From Savagea sp. (lineage in GTDB: Bacteria > Bacillota > Bacilli > Bacillales_A > Planococcaceae): DNA of 32,308 nt. The notes under the pieces are model-generated. The model was not told the origin of the DNA. It saw only the letters and a program-made list of their open reading frames with translations, and searched no databases. Both the position numbers and the translations under genes were made by a program. Shown in pieces: positions 1-7,454 of the stretch. The stretch is taken from contig JASLJC010000010.1 in NCBI GenBank assembly GCA_030152585.1, positions 1-32,308 on the forward strand, in the 5' to 3' direction. Numbering within the stretch: the first letter of the stretch is position 1; every line of letters begins with the position of its first letter.

Positions 1-656
1 ACGCTTTTTTCCATTAAAATGTCGAGTGATTCTTTTCCCATTTCATAAGCAAGCTTGAAGACGAGGTAAGCAACGATAATTCCTGCAATAGGATCAGCAT
101 AGCTTAAAAAAGGAAAACCGTAAGCGTTTCCGATGAGTCCAAGTCCGATACCGACGACCGCAGCTAAAGAAGCATATACGTCTGCTAAATGATCGTAAGC
201 TGTTGCAATTAATCCTTTACTATTTTCACGTTTTCCAATTTTAATCGTATACATGTAAAGTGCTTGTTTCCAAACTGTTGAAATAATCGCTGTAATAAGT
301 GCAATGACACTTGCTTTACCCGGCTCTTGGAAAATAGCCATTAATGCTTCATATGCAATATAAAGCGCTGCACCTCCTAAAATAATGGCGACGACACCTG
401 CTCCGATGACTTCCGCTTTTCCGTGTCCCCAAGGGTGATCTTCATCAGCAGGTTGTTTTGAAATACGCATCGCAGTTAAAGCGGCTAAAGAAGCAGCGAC
501 GTCACCCGCGTTATGGAATCCGTCGGCAAGTAAAACGGGACTATTGAATAGTGCCCCGACTGTAATTTTCAAAATAGTAAGTGCAACGTTACTTAAAAGA
601 CTAATCCAAATCGCAACGAGTGATGCAAATGAATGACCTGATTGTGTTTCAAACAT
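1..656 (-). CDS. Cation diffusion facilitator (CDF) metal exporter, 3' end cut by window
   Basis: Exports divalent metal ions across the cytoplasmic membrane by proton antiport. The first 218 codons are present and the cytoplasmic C-terminal domain lies outside the window. Visible CDF signatures are LLADGFHNAGDVAAS near residues 42-56, DHPWGHGKAE at 73-82 and YDHLADVYAS at 154-163. The metal-site quartet reads H48-x3-D52 and D155-x3-D159, which differs from the DD/HD set of the zinc/iron exporter YiiP. It looks closest to the YeaB/YdfM (MneP/MneS) branch, where manganese efflux is known, but the substrate is inferred. The ATG at 656-654 follows a very strong AAGGAGGGG site at 670-662. A promoter, an 18-codon leader and a terminator lie upstream (744-893). 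CDF membership is secure; the ion is not. Confidence 0.9.
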   Translation of the reverse strand, partial: MFETQSGHSFASLVAIWISLLSNVALTILKITVGALFNSPVLLADGFHNAGDVAASLAALTAMRISKQPADEDHPWGHGKAEVIGAGVVAIILGGAALYIAYEALMAIFQEPGKASVIALITAIISTVWKQALYMYTIKIGKRENSKGLIATAYDHLADVYASLAAVVGIGLGLIGNAYGFPFLSYADPIAGIIVAYLVFKLAYEMGKESLDILMEKS

Positions 657-743
657 AAAACCCCTCCTTAAAATAATCGTTTTGAAAAAGAATCGTAGTC
701 GTGTGATAAAAAATGTCTTAAAATACCAATAACTTGCATGAAG

Positions 744-780
744 GAAACAAAAAACCCTGACGCGTGAACGTCAGGGTTTT
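744..780 (-). terminator. Intrinsic terminator or attenuator ahead of the CDF gene
   Basis: A 12-bp perfect stem (769-780 with 751-762), six-base loop, followed in the minus direction by a T-rich run (750-744). It lies between fabI and the CDF gene. It may end fabI transcripts, and because a promoter lies at 865-893 it also sits inside the CDF leader. The stop codon of a small ORF (827-771) falls within its first arm. Confidence 0.85.
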
Positions 781-827
781 TTGAAATAAAAAGATATGCA
801 GTTGTATCGAATTACAATTTGTGTCAT
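771..827 (-). CDS. Putative 18-aa leader peptide overlapping the terminator
   Basis: The reading frame ATG 827 to TGA 771 encodes MTQIVIRYNCISFYFKKP. It starts about 30 nt after the expected start of transcription from the promoter at 865-893 and ends inside the 5' arm of the terminator hairpin. In-frame GTG (836) is an alternative start. The ribosome site is weak (GAGTGG at 838-833). A ribosome held at or near the stop would cover the hairpin arm and allow read-through into the CDF gene, the layout of a translation-coupled attenuator. I do not recognise the peptide, and chance cannot be excluded for so short a frame. Confidence 0.4.
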   Translation of the reverse strand: MTQIVIRYNCISFYFKKP

Positions 828-864
828 CGCTACCACTCTTTTTCTTTATCATTTTATTATGACT

Positions 865-893
865 AGTATAACACGTCGTTCTTTTAGATACAA
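865..893 (-). promoter_or_regulatory. SigA-type promoter for the leader/CDF transcript
   Basis: Minus strand: -35 TTGTAT (893-888), 17-bp spacer, -10 TATACT (870-865). Transcription would begin near 858, just after the fabI stop codon, and run through the leader ORF and hairpin to the CDF gene. Confidence 0.65.
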
Positions 894-912
894 AGAAAGC
901 TTCTTTTTTTCA

Positions 913-1692
913 TTATCCCGTAATGTGGTAGCCGGCATCTACGAAAATCACTTCTCCTGTTACGCCACTAGATAAAGGGCTTAACATAGCAAGTGTCATA
1001 CTACCGACTTCTTCTTTTGAGACATTGCGACGCAGCGGAGCGTGCTCTTCCATTACATCTAAAATCGTATTAAATGAAGCGACCCCTCGTGCAGAAATTG
1101 TTTTGATCGGCCCTGCAGAAATGGCGTTCACCCGAATCCCTTTTGCTCCAAGTTCATATGCTAAATAACGCATTGCAGATTCTAATGCTGCTTTTGCAAC
1201 ACCCATAACATTGTATCCCGGCATGACACGTGTTGCGCCTAAATAGGTCATCGTAATAATAGAGCTTCCTTCTGTCATATAAGGCATTGCCGCTTTTGAT
1301 ACGGCAACGAGTGAGTAAGCGCTCGTTTCTAATGCAAATTTAAAACCATCTCGTGACGTATTACTAAAGTCATCCCGTAAGTCGCGAGGGTCGGCTGAAG
1401 CAGCAGAATGTACGAGTCCATCAATCGTCGGGAAATGTTTAGTAATCGTACTGAAAGCTCGTTCAATACTTTCATCATCGTTTGCATCGAGTTGTACAAT
1501 ATCGACGGGTTTATAATGTGCTCGCTCTAATTGTTTTTGTAATTTTCGTAATGAACGTTCGCTTCTGTATGTAAAGATGACGTTCGCCCCTACAGCGAAT
1601 AATTGCTCTGCTACTCCCCAAGCAATACTGCGCTCGTTAGCAACGCCCATTACGACGACATTTTTATTTTTTAGTTGTAAAACATCTACCAT
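913..1692 (-). CDS. fabI: Enoyl-[acyl-carrier-protein] reductase (NADH) FabI
   Basis: Catalyses the last reduction in each cycle of type II fatty acid elongation, trans-2-enoyl-ACP to acyl-ACP, in the cytoplasm. The 259 aa match the family's usual length. It has the short-chain dehydrogenase fold of FabI: N-terminal VMGVANERSIAWG nucleotide-binding loop (14-26), tyrosines Y150 and Y160 and lysine K167 in the FabI-type Y-x6-K active site, and ISAGPIKT (191-198) after the catalytic strand. The start ATG at 1692 has an AAAGGAGGT ribosome site. The gene is a single unit. A FapR box lies just upstream (1709-1727), so repression by FapR relieved by malonyl-CoA is likely. The tyrosines and lysine expected in FabI are all present. 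Confidence 0.97.
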   Translation of the reverse strand: MVDVLQLKNKNVVVMGVANERSIAWGVAEQLFAVGANVIFTYRSERSLRKLQKQLERAHYKPVDIVQLDANDDESIERAFSTITKHFPTIDGLVHSAASADPRDLRDDFSNTSRDGFKFALETSAYSLVAVSKAAMPYMTEGSSIITMTYLGATRVMPGYNVMGVAKAALESAMRYLAYELGAKGIRVNAISAGPIKTISARGVASFNTILDVMEEHAPLRRNVSKEEVGSMTLAMLSPLSSGVTGEVIFVDAGYHITG

Positions 1693-1708
1693 GAGTAGAC
1701 CTCCTTTT

Positions 1709-1727
1709 ATTAGTACCAGATACTAAT
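1709..1727 (-). promoter_or_regulatory. FapR operator (with fabI promoter)
   Basis: The near-perfect palindrome ATTAGTACCAGATACTAAT fits the FapR consensus TTAGTACCTRRTACTAA known from Bacillus fatty acid and phospholipid genes. It lies 17 bp before the fabI ATG and just downstream of a candidate -10 TATACT (1737-1732) whose transcription start would fall inside the box. The -35 is weak. Its position is that of a repressor operator. Confidence 0.85.
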
Positions 1728-1762
1728 ACACAGTATATCATAAATGAAAATAAGTTGCGATT

Positions 1763-1780
1763 TATAATAAAAATTCATTT
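1763..1780 (+). promoter_or_regulatory. Candidate ARG box (ArgR/AhrC operator) for argC
   Basis: Positions 1766-1777 read AATAAAAATTCA, identical to the core of the B. subtilis ARG box consensus (CATGAATAAAAATTCAAG). The outer bases match less well. It abuts the -35 element of the argC promoter, as expected for arginine-dependent repression. Confidence 0.55.
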
Positions 1781-1807
1781 GACTTTATATTTATGCATAG
1801 ATATACT
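1779..1807 (+). promoter_or_regulatory. SigA-type promoter of argCJBD
   Basis: -35 TTGACT (1779-1784), 17-bp spacer, -10 TATACT (1802-1807), giving a short leader before the argC ATG at 1843. It is divergent from the fabI promoter, so both sets of signals share about 100 bp. Confidence 0.8.
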
Positions 1808-1842
1808 GTATATTAATAAAAATGAGAAAAAGGATGATAGAT

Positions 1843-2877
1843 ATGAAAGTAGCGATTATAGGAGCGACAGGTTATGGGGGAGTAGAACTCGTCCGCTTAT
1901 TACATCAACATCAAAAAGTGACAACGATCGATACATTCACTTCTTCAGAAGTAGGTGTACCGTATTCCGATAAGTATCCGCAGTTTAAAGGCTTGTATGA
2001 TGAGCCGATGAAAGCGATCGATTACGACGTGTTAGAAACGTACGATGTCGTATTTACGAGTACACCAGCAGGGGTTACGACAACATTGTTAGAGCCGTTA
2101 ATCGGGAAAAGTGTAAAGTTAATCGATTTAGCTGGTGATTACCGTATTCAAAATACTGAATTGTATGAACAATGGTATGAAAAAGAAGCGCCGAAAAAAG
2201 AGCTCGTTGCACAAGCCGTTTACGGATTAACTGAGTGGAATCGTCAAGCGATACGAGAAGCACAACTTTTATCGAACCCGGGATGTTACCCGACAGCGAC
2301 CGCTTTAAGTATTTTACCTCTTATTCATGATCAATTAATTGATCCGAATACGTGTATTATTGATGCGAAAAGTGGTGTGACGGGATCGGGCAATAAGCTG
2401 AGTAAAAGTTCCCATTTTTGTGAAGCGAATGAAAGTACGTCCATTTATAAAATCAATAAACACCAACATATTCCCGAAATTGAACAATCGATTGAAATGT
2501 TCGGAAATGCACAAGCAACGATCACTTTTTCAACACATCTCGTTCCGATGGAGCGCGGTATTTTAACGACGGCTTATGCACAGTTGAATGAAGGCGTAAC
2601 GGCAGAAATGATTCATCGTAGTTTTGCTAAGCATTACGAAAATGATCCGTTCGTCCGTTATATTAAAGAAACGACATCGTTCAGTACGAATCAAGTAAGA
2701 GGTTCAAATTTCTGTGATATTCATTGTAATGTAGATGAACGAACAGGACGCGTTACTATTTTAGCGGTCATTGACAATATGGTAAAAGGTGCAGCAGGCC
2801 AAGCGATTCAAAATATGAACGTAATGTTCGGTTTCGATGAAACACTCGGTATTGAATTTTTACCGTTACCGATGTAA
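1843..2877 (+). CDS. argC: N-acetyl-gamma-glutamyl-phosphate reductase ArgC
   Basis: Third step of arginine synthesis: NADPH-dependent reduction of N-acetylglutamyl 5-phosphate to the semialdehyde. The protein opens with the nucleotide-binding loop MKVAIIGATGYGGVEL, carries the active-site cysteine C148 in LLSNPGCYPTA and ends with the usual ArgC C-terminal region. It has 344 aa, normal for the family. Two in-frame ATGs lie upstream (1822, 1834), but the ATG at 1843 begins the conserved N-terminus and has AAAAGG at a good distance. First gene of argC-argJ-argB-argD; argJ follows after 13 bp. Confidence 0.96.
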   Translation: MKVAIIGATGYGGVELVRLLHQHQKVTTIDTFTSSEVGVPYSDKYPQFKGLYDEPMKAIDYDVLETYDVVFTSTPAGVTTTLLEPLIGKSVKLIDLAGDYRIQNTELYEQWYEKEAPKKELVAQAVYGLTEWNRQAIREAQLLSNPGCYPTATALSILPLIHDQLIDPNTCIIDAKSGVTGSGNKLSKSSHFCEANESTSIYKINKHQHIPEIEQSIEMFGNAQATITFSTHLVPMERGILTTAYAQLNEGVTAEMIHRSFAKHYENDPFVRYIKETTSFSTNQVRGSNFCDIHCNVDERTGRVTILAVIDNMVKGAAGQAIQNMNVMFGFDETLGIEFLPLPM

Positions 2878-2890
2878 AGGGGACAGAAAG

Positions 2891-4111
2891 ATGAATATAC
2901 AACAATATAAACAAACGTCTCATCAAAACGTAGCGACTCCGCTCGGATATTCAACAGGTGGAATGCATTGTGGTTTAAAATATAAACGAAGTGATTTTGG
3001 CATGATTTATAGTGAAGTACCTGCGAGTGTGGCGGGAATGTTTACGACGAATGCATTGCAAGCAGCTCCTTTACAAGTGACAAAAAAAGTTGTATATGAA
3101 ACGAAGTATATGCAAGCGATTATCGTTAACTCTGCCAATGCAAACGCGTGTACAGGAAAACAAGGTATCGAAAATGCAAAAGAGATGCAACGTCTTACTG
3201 CTGAGCGGTTTGATATTGACCCTCAGCTTGTCGGAGTAGCTTCAACAGGTGTTATCGGAGAACAATTACGTATGGAACCGATTCATAAAGGAGTAGAACA
3301 ATTACGTCTCGGTCGAACACAACAACATGCGATTCAATTTTCTCAGGCTATATTGACGACAGATACGATTACGAAGACAGCATCGTATCAAATTCCAATC
3401 GACGGAAAAGTCGTGACTATTTCTGGAGCGGCGAAAGGTTCGGGGATGATTGAACCGAATATGGCGACGATGCTAGCATTCATAACGACTGACGCTGCAA
3501 TTGATCCGACGACTTTACAAAAAGCATTGCGTATCGTTACGGATGAAACCTTTAACTGCATTACAGTAGACGGAGATACGTCGACAAATGATACAGTGTT
3601 ACTGATGGCAAATGGATTAGCAGGCAACCTTTCGCTAACAGAACATCATCCGGACTGGACATTGTTCTTATCGACGTTGCGTGCTATTGCGGAAGATTTA
3701 GCCAAAATGATTGCAAAAGATGGTGAAGGCGCAACGAAATTAATCGAAGTAAATGTGACGAACGCATCGAGTGTAAAAGAAGCGCGTCAAGTCGCAAAAA
3801 CGGTAGTCGGTTCGCCTTTAGTAAAAACAGCAATGTTCGGTAAAGACGGCAATTGGGGACGAATTATTGCAGCGGTTGGGTATAGTGGTGTGTCATTAAA
3901 TATTCAGCGTGTCAAAATTACAATTGGCGATATCGTCGTTTTACAAAACGGTGAACCGGAATTGTATGAAGAAGAAGCATTACAAGCGATTTTAGAAGAA
4001 CCGAATATTTATATCGATATCGAGCTTGGAAATGGTCGATCATCTGGAACAGCATGGGGGTGCGATTTAACATATGAGTACATCAACATTAACGCAAGTT
4101 ACCGATCGTAA
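2891..4111 (+). CDS. argJ: Bifunctional ornithine acetyltransferase / N-acetylglutamate synthase ArgJ
   Basis: Recycles the acetyl group from N-acetylornithine to glutamate and, in the bifunctional form, also makes N-acetylglutamate from acetyl-CoA. The precursor cleaves itself into two chains at the conserved site seen here as KGSGMIEPNMATML, where T193 would be the new N-terminal nucleophile of the beta chain. The C-terminus GTAWGCDLTYEYI...NASYRS is typical. Length is 406 aa. The ATG at 2891 has AAAGGGG upstream; the longer open frame from 2837 overlaps argC and has no homologous N-terminus. The last 38 bases overlap argB. Having argJ means the pathway is the cyclic one and argE is not needed. 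Confidence 0.96.
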   Translation: MNIQQYKQTSHQNVATPLGYSTGGMHCGLKYKRSDFGMIYSEVPASVAGMFTTNALQAAPLQVTKKVVYETKYMQAIIVNSANANACTGKQGIENAKEMQRLTAERFDIDPQLVGVASTGVIGEQLRMEPIHKGVEQLRLGRTQQHAIQFSQAILTTDTITKTASYQIPIDGKVVTISGAAKGSGMIEPNMATMLAFITTDAAIDPTTLQKALRIVTDETFNCITVDGDTSTNDTVLLMANGLAGNLSLTEHHPDWTLFLSTLRAIAEDLAKMIAKDGEGATKLIEVNVTNASSVKEARQVAKTVVGSPLVKTAMFGKDGNWGRIIAAVGYSGVSLNIQRVKITIGDIVVLQNGEPELYEEEALQAILEEPNIYIDIELGNGRSSGTAWGCDLTYEYININASYRS

Positions 4112-4892
4112 AAAACTCGTCATTAAATTAGGTGGCAGTATGTTAGAAGAATTGACGAATATTTTCTTTAAAAAAATAAAAGCGTGGCAAAAGCAATACG
4201 ATATAACAATCGTTCATGGTGGGGGACCAGCGATTAATGAAGCATTGCAACGAGCAAACATTGCGACAGAAAAAATAGGGGGACTTCGTGTCACACCGAG
4301 AGAAGCGATGGATGTTGTACAATCGACACTCATTGCACATGTCAATCCTTCACTCGTTCAACGGTTTCAAAAAAACCGATTACAAGCAGTTGGATTAAAT
4401 GGATTTGACGGTCAATTGATGCAAGCATTGCCTATTGATCCAAATGTTTATGGGGAAGTAGGGAATGTCACGACAGTAAATGCTACACTTTTACAAACTT
4501 TAATGACAAATGGGATAATTCCAGTCGTAGCATCGATAGCAGAAGATAGTGTACGAGGGGTTAGTTTGAATGTGAATGCAGATGAAGCAGCAAGATCTGT
4601 AGCAGAAGCATTACGTGCAGATCGTTTAATGCTCGTGACGGACGTTCCAGGTATTTTAATTGATGGTAAGACGTGTGAACAAACGACACCTGACGAGATT
4701 GAGCGTTGGATTGAAACGGGAGATATCTATGGGGGGATGATTCCGAAAGTTGACGCAGCGGTCAATTGTCTCGATGATGGAATTGTATATATCGATATTG
4801 TCAATGAGACGTTAGAAGGTACGACGATTACAAAAAAAGAGGAGAATGGACATGAGTCATTTATTTCCAAACTATGGGAGACGACCGATTGA
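4074..4892 (+). CDS. argB: Acetylglutamate kinase ArgB
   Basis: Phosphorylates N-acetylglutamate, the second step of arginine synthesis. It belongs to the amino acid kinase fold: KLVIKLGGSML near residues 14-24, TIVHGGGPAINEAL (phosphate-binding glycines), LNVNADEAARSVAEAL and LMLVTDVPGIL are all present. The 272 aa are slightly long for a bacterial ArgB, partly because the last 13 or so codons run out of frame into argD (41-bp overlap), giving a tail after TTITKKE that looks unconserved. At the 5' end it overlaps argJ by 38 bp, with GGGGGTG as a possible ribosome site. Translational coupling across argJ-argB-argD is likely. Confidence 0.95.
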   Translation: MSTSTLTQVTDRKKLVIKLGGSMLEELTNIFFKKIKAWQKQYDITIVHGGGPAINEALQRANIATEKIGGLRVTPREAMDVVQSTLIAHVNPSLVQRFQKNRLQAVGLNGFDGQLMQALPIDPNVYGEVGNVTTVNATLLQTLMTNGIIPVVASIAEDSVRGVSLNVNADEAARSVAEALRADRLMLVTDVPGILIDGKTCEQTTPDEIERWIETGDIYGGMIPKVDAAVNCLDDGIVYIDIVNETLEGTTITKKEENGHESFISKLWETTD

Positions 4893-6000
4893 AATTGTAG
4901 AAGGAAAAGGTACGATTGTAAAAGATCAAAAAGGAAAAACGTATTATGATTTTTCTAGTGGTATCGCAGTTGTTAGTTTAGGTCATGCAAATGAAACGAT
5001 CGTTCAAGCGCTACAACAACAGAGTGAAAAGTTATGGCACATTTCAAATTTATTTGAAAGTAGTGGACAAGAAAAATTAGCGCAAACGCTAGTAGAAGAT
5101 ATACATTTGCAATATGGTTTTTTCTGCAATAGTGGAGCAGAAGCGAATGAAGCTGCGATGAAACTCGCTCGTAAACATACAGGACGAGATACGATTGTAA
5201 CGTTTGAGCATTCATTTCATGGTCGAACATTCGGAGGCATTGCAGCGACAGGTCAAAAGAAAGTAAAAGAAGGGTTCGGCCCGATGTTAGAACGATTCGT
5301 TACAGTTCCTTATAATGATTGCGAAGCATTACGTGAAGTAGTAGATGAACGAACAGCGGCGATTATGCTTGAAATCGTACAAGGTGAAGGAGGCGTTACC
5401 CCTGTTAGCGAGGAGTTTATAGCATGCATTCAAAAATTACAAACGCAATATGAAGTGCTCGTAATTGTCGATGAAGTTCAAACCGGAATGGGACGTACAG
5501 GTACATTGTATGCTTATGAACAAACAGCTTTAAAACCAGATATTGTGACATTAGCAAAAGGATTAGGAGGAGGATTTCCGATTGGTGCAATGCTCGGAAC
5601 CGCTCCTTTAGGTCCATCGTTCGGCCCAGGATCACACGGAACGACATTCGGTGGAAATCCGTTAGCCGTTGCAGTCGCTCAAGCAGTAACAGATACGATG
5701 AAAGAACCATCGTTTTTACCGAACGTTCAATCGAATGCTACGTACTTCCGTTCAACATTGAAAGAGGCGTTAAAACAGACAGCATTTACAGAAGATCTAA
5801 AAGGGTGGGGATATTTAGTCGGTATCCCGATAGGACCTCAATTGCCAGAAGTTGTGGCGAAATTAGAAGAAAATGGTGTTTTAACTGTACCTGCTGCTCA
5901 AGGCGTGTTACGATTATTACCACCACTGACAGTTACAAAAGAAGAAATAGATGCTGTCGTTCACATTGTTCAAAACTCGTTACAACAAATGAAGGAGTAA
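4852..6000 (+). CDS. argD: Acetylornithine aminotransferase ArgD
   Basis: PLP-dependent class III aminotransferase converting N-acetylglutamate semialdehyde to N-acetylornithine. Visible features are FCNSGAEANEAAMKLAR, the ornithine-aminotransferase-like FEHSFHGRTFG, VDEVQTGMGRTG (PLP-ring aspartate), the Schiff-base lysine K236 in LAKGLGGGFPIGAML, and GSHGTTFGGNPLA. Length is 382 aa. Start chosen at ATG 4852 because AGGAG (4840-4844) is 7 bp away; the in-frame ATG at 4846 is too close to it. It closes the arg cluster. carAB and argF, which follow in B. subtilis, are absent here. Confidence 0.95.
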   Translation: MSHLFPNYGRRPIEIVEGKGTIVKDQKGKTYYDFSSGIAVVSLGHANETIVQALQQQSEKLWHISNLFESSGQEKLAQTLVEDIHLQYGFFCNSGAEANEAAMKLARKHTGRDTIVTFEHSFHGRTFGGIAATGQKKVKEGFGPMLERFVTVPYNDCEALREVVDERTAAIMLEIVQGEGGVTPVSEEFIACIQKLQTQYEVLVIVDEVQTGMGRTGTLYAYEQTALKPDIVTLAKGLGGGFPIGAMLGTAPLGPSFGPGSHGTTFGGNPLAVAVAQAVTDTMKEPSFLPNVQSNATYFRSTLKEALKQTAFTEDLKGWGYLVGIPIGPQLPEVVAKLEENGVLTVPAAQGVLRLLPPLTVTKEEIDAVVHIVQNSLQQMKE

Positions 6001-6214
6001 CGGGGAAAGTGTGAAAGTTTTGCTACAACGGAAGAAGAATTCAATGAAATTGTGTCCGTTAGGCAAAAAAAGATTGAATAAAACGTCTAAAAAGTAGCAG
6101 AACGGTGAAATATGGGGGAATTCCCTAATAGTCGCAAGTTTTTAAATTTTATACAATTGTCATGTAGAAAAGAAGAGAATTTAGCATGTATGTATTTAGA
6201 AGGAGGAACGCAAC
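6001..6214 (+). other. argD-sqr intergenic region with possible RNA structure
   Basis: No convincing gene or intrinsic terminator. Bases 6017-6026 can pair with 6094-6103 (10 bp, one G-U), enclosing a second stem 6027-6032/6055-6060 with a small AATT/AATT stem inside. The frame directly following the argD stop stays open to 6081. A candidate -10 TATACA lies at 6150-6155 without a clear -35. A strong AGAAGGAGG ribosome site serves the gene at 6215. Confidence 0.35.
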
Positions 6215-7420
6215 ATGTCAAAAGAAATTACAACAAAAGTAGCTATTGTAGGTGGAGGTACTGCGGGTATTTCAATCGCAGCGCGTATTTTACGTCAAGC
6301 ACCTTACACAAAAAACGACATTACGATCATTGATCCAGCGGAAGTACACTATTACCAACCAGCATTCTCATTAGTAGGTGCAGGAGATATGGTTTTAGAT
6401 GATACATACCGTACAATGGAGCGTGCAATTCCTGAAGGAGTAAACCTCTTAAAAGAAGCGGTTTCTACTTTCCAACCGGAAGAAAACACATTAAAAACTG
6501 CAGAAGGTACAACAGTGAAGTATGAATATTTAGTTGTCGCTGCAGGTCTTCAGTACGACTGGGATAAAATCGAAGGTTTAACTGAAGCACTTAAAGCAGA
6601 AGGTAAAAACGGAGTATGTAGTAACTACTCACCGAAAACGGTAGAATTTACGTGGACAGCACTTCAAAATGTAAAAGATGGCCGTGCAATCTTTACACAA
6701 CCGAGCACACCGATTAAATGTGCAGGTGCACCACAAAAAATTATGTACTTAACAGAAGAGTATTTACGTAAAATGGGTGTTCGCCACAAAACAGCGGTAG
6801 AATTCATCTCAGGTATGCCAAAACTTTTCCCAGTACCACGTTATTACGGTCCTTTAAAAGAGATCGTCGAAGAGCGCGGTATCGAAACAACATTTAGCAG
6901 TGAGCTTCGCAAAATCGATGGCGACAAACAAATCGCAACATTCGAAAATATTGAAACAGGTGAAACATTTGAGCGTGAATTCTCAATGATCCACGTTGTA
7001 CCACAAATGTCAGCACCAGACTTCATCAAAGAAAGCCCACTTGCAAAAGACGGCTGGGTAGACGTTGATATGTACACATTACGTCACAACGAATATCCAA
7101 ACGTATTCGGTGCTGGAGATAACTCAAGCTTACCGACATCACGTACAGGAGCAGCAGTTCGTAAACAAGCACCAGTTGCAGCTACAAACTTAGTAGCGCT
7201 TATGGAAGGTCGCGAAATGACTGCAAAATACGACGGATATTCATCATGTCCACTCGTAACTGGATACGACAAAGTAATGCTTGCTGAATTCGTATACGGT
7301 AACGAAGCGTCAGAATCTACGCCACTCGATCAGCGTATCCCACGTCGTAGTATGTTCTTCATGAAAAAGAACTTATTACCGATGTTATACTGGAACGGTA
7401 TGTTACGCGGTACGATGTAA
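6215..7420 (+). CDS. sqr: Sulfide:quinone oxidoreductase, type II (SQOR/HMT2-like)
   Basis: FAD-dependent membrane-associated flavoprotein that oxidises sulfide to sulfane sulfur and passes electrons to the quinone pool. The N-terminal Rossmann motif VAIVGGGTAGISIAAR binds FAD. The pair of redox cysteines typical of mitochondrial-type and staphylococcal SQR is present: C169 in TPIKCAGAPQKIMYL and C345 in YSSCPLVTG. A third cysteine is C135. NVFGAGDNSSLP is the second FAD-contacting motif. The C-terminal tail (MFFMKKNLLPMLYWNGMLRG) is hydrophobic and basic, fitting monotopic membrane attachment. 401 aa, start set by AGAAGGAGG. A DUF1641 gene follows after 34 bp and probably shares the transcript. 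A type II NADH dehydrogenase is the alternative family, but the two cysteine motifs argue for SQR. Confidence 0.88.
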   Translation: MSKEITTKVAIVGGGTAGISIAARILRQAPYTKNDITIIDPAEVHYYQPAFSLVGAGDMVLDDTYRTMERAIPEGVNLLKEAVSTFQPEENTLKTAEGTTVKYEYLVVAAGLQYDWDKIEGLTEALKAEGKNGVCSNYSPKTVEFTWTALQNVKDGRAIFTQPSTPIKCAGAPQKIMYLTEEYLRKMGVRHKTAVEFISGMPKLFPVPRYYGPLKEIVEERGIETTFSSELRKIDGDKQIATFENIETGETFEREFSMIHVVPQMSAPDFIKESPLAKDGWVDVDMYTLRHNEYPNVFGAGDNSSLPTSRTGAAVRKQAPVAATNLVALMEGREMTAKYDGYSSCPLVTGYDKVMLAEFVYGNEASESTPLDQRIPRRSMFFMKKNLLPMLYWNGMLRGTM

Positions 7421-7454
7421 TTTTCCACTATTAAAGAAAGAGAGGCGATAGAAG

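Noticed and set aside
1755..1973. 72-codon plus-strand frame over the argC promoter and start
   Set aside because: Covers the promoter and the start of argC in another frame; no ribosome site and no family resemblance.
6011..6097. GTG-started 28-codon basic frame after argD
   Set aside because: No convincing ribosome site, and it spans the possible paired RNA region; treated as non-coding.
6112..6333. 73-codon frame running into sqr
   Set aside because: Overlaps the sqr ribosome site and N-terminus in another frame; composition is not protein-like.
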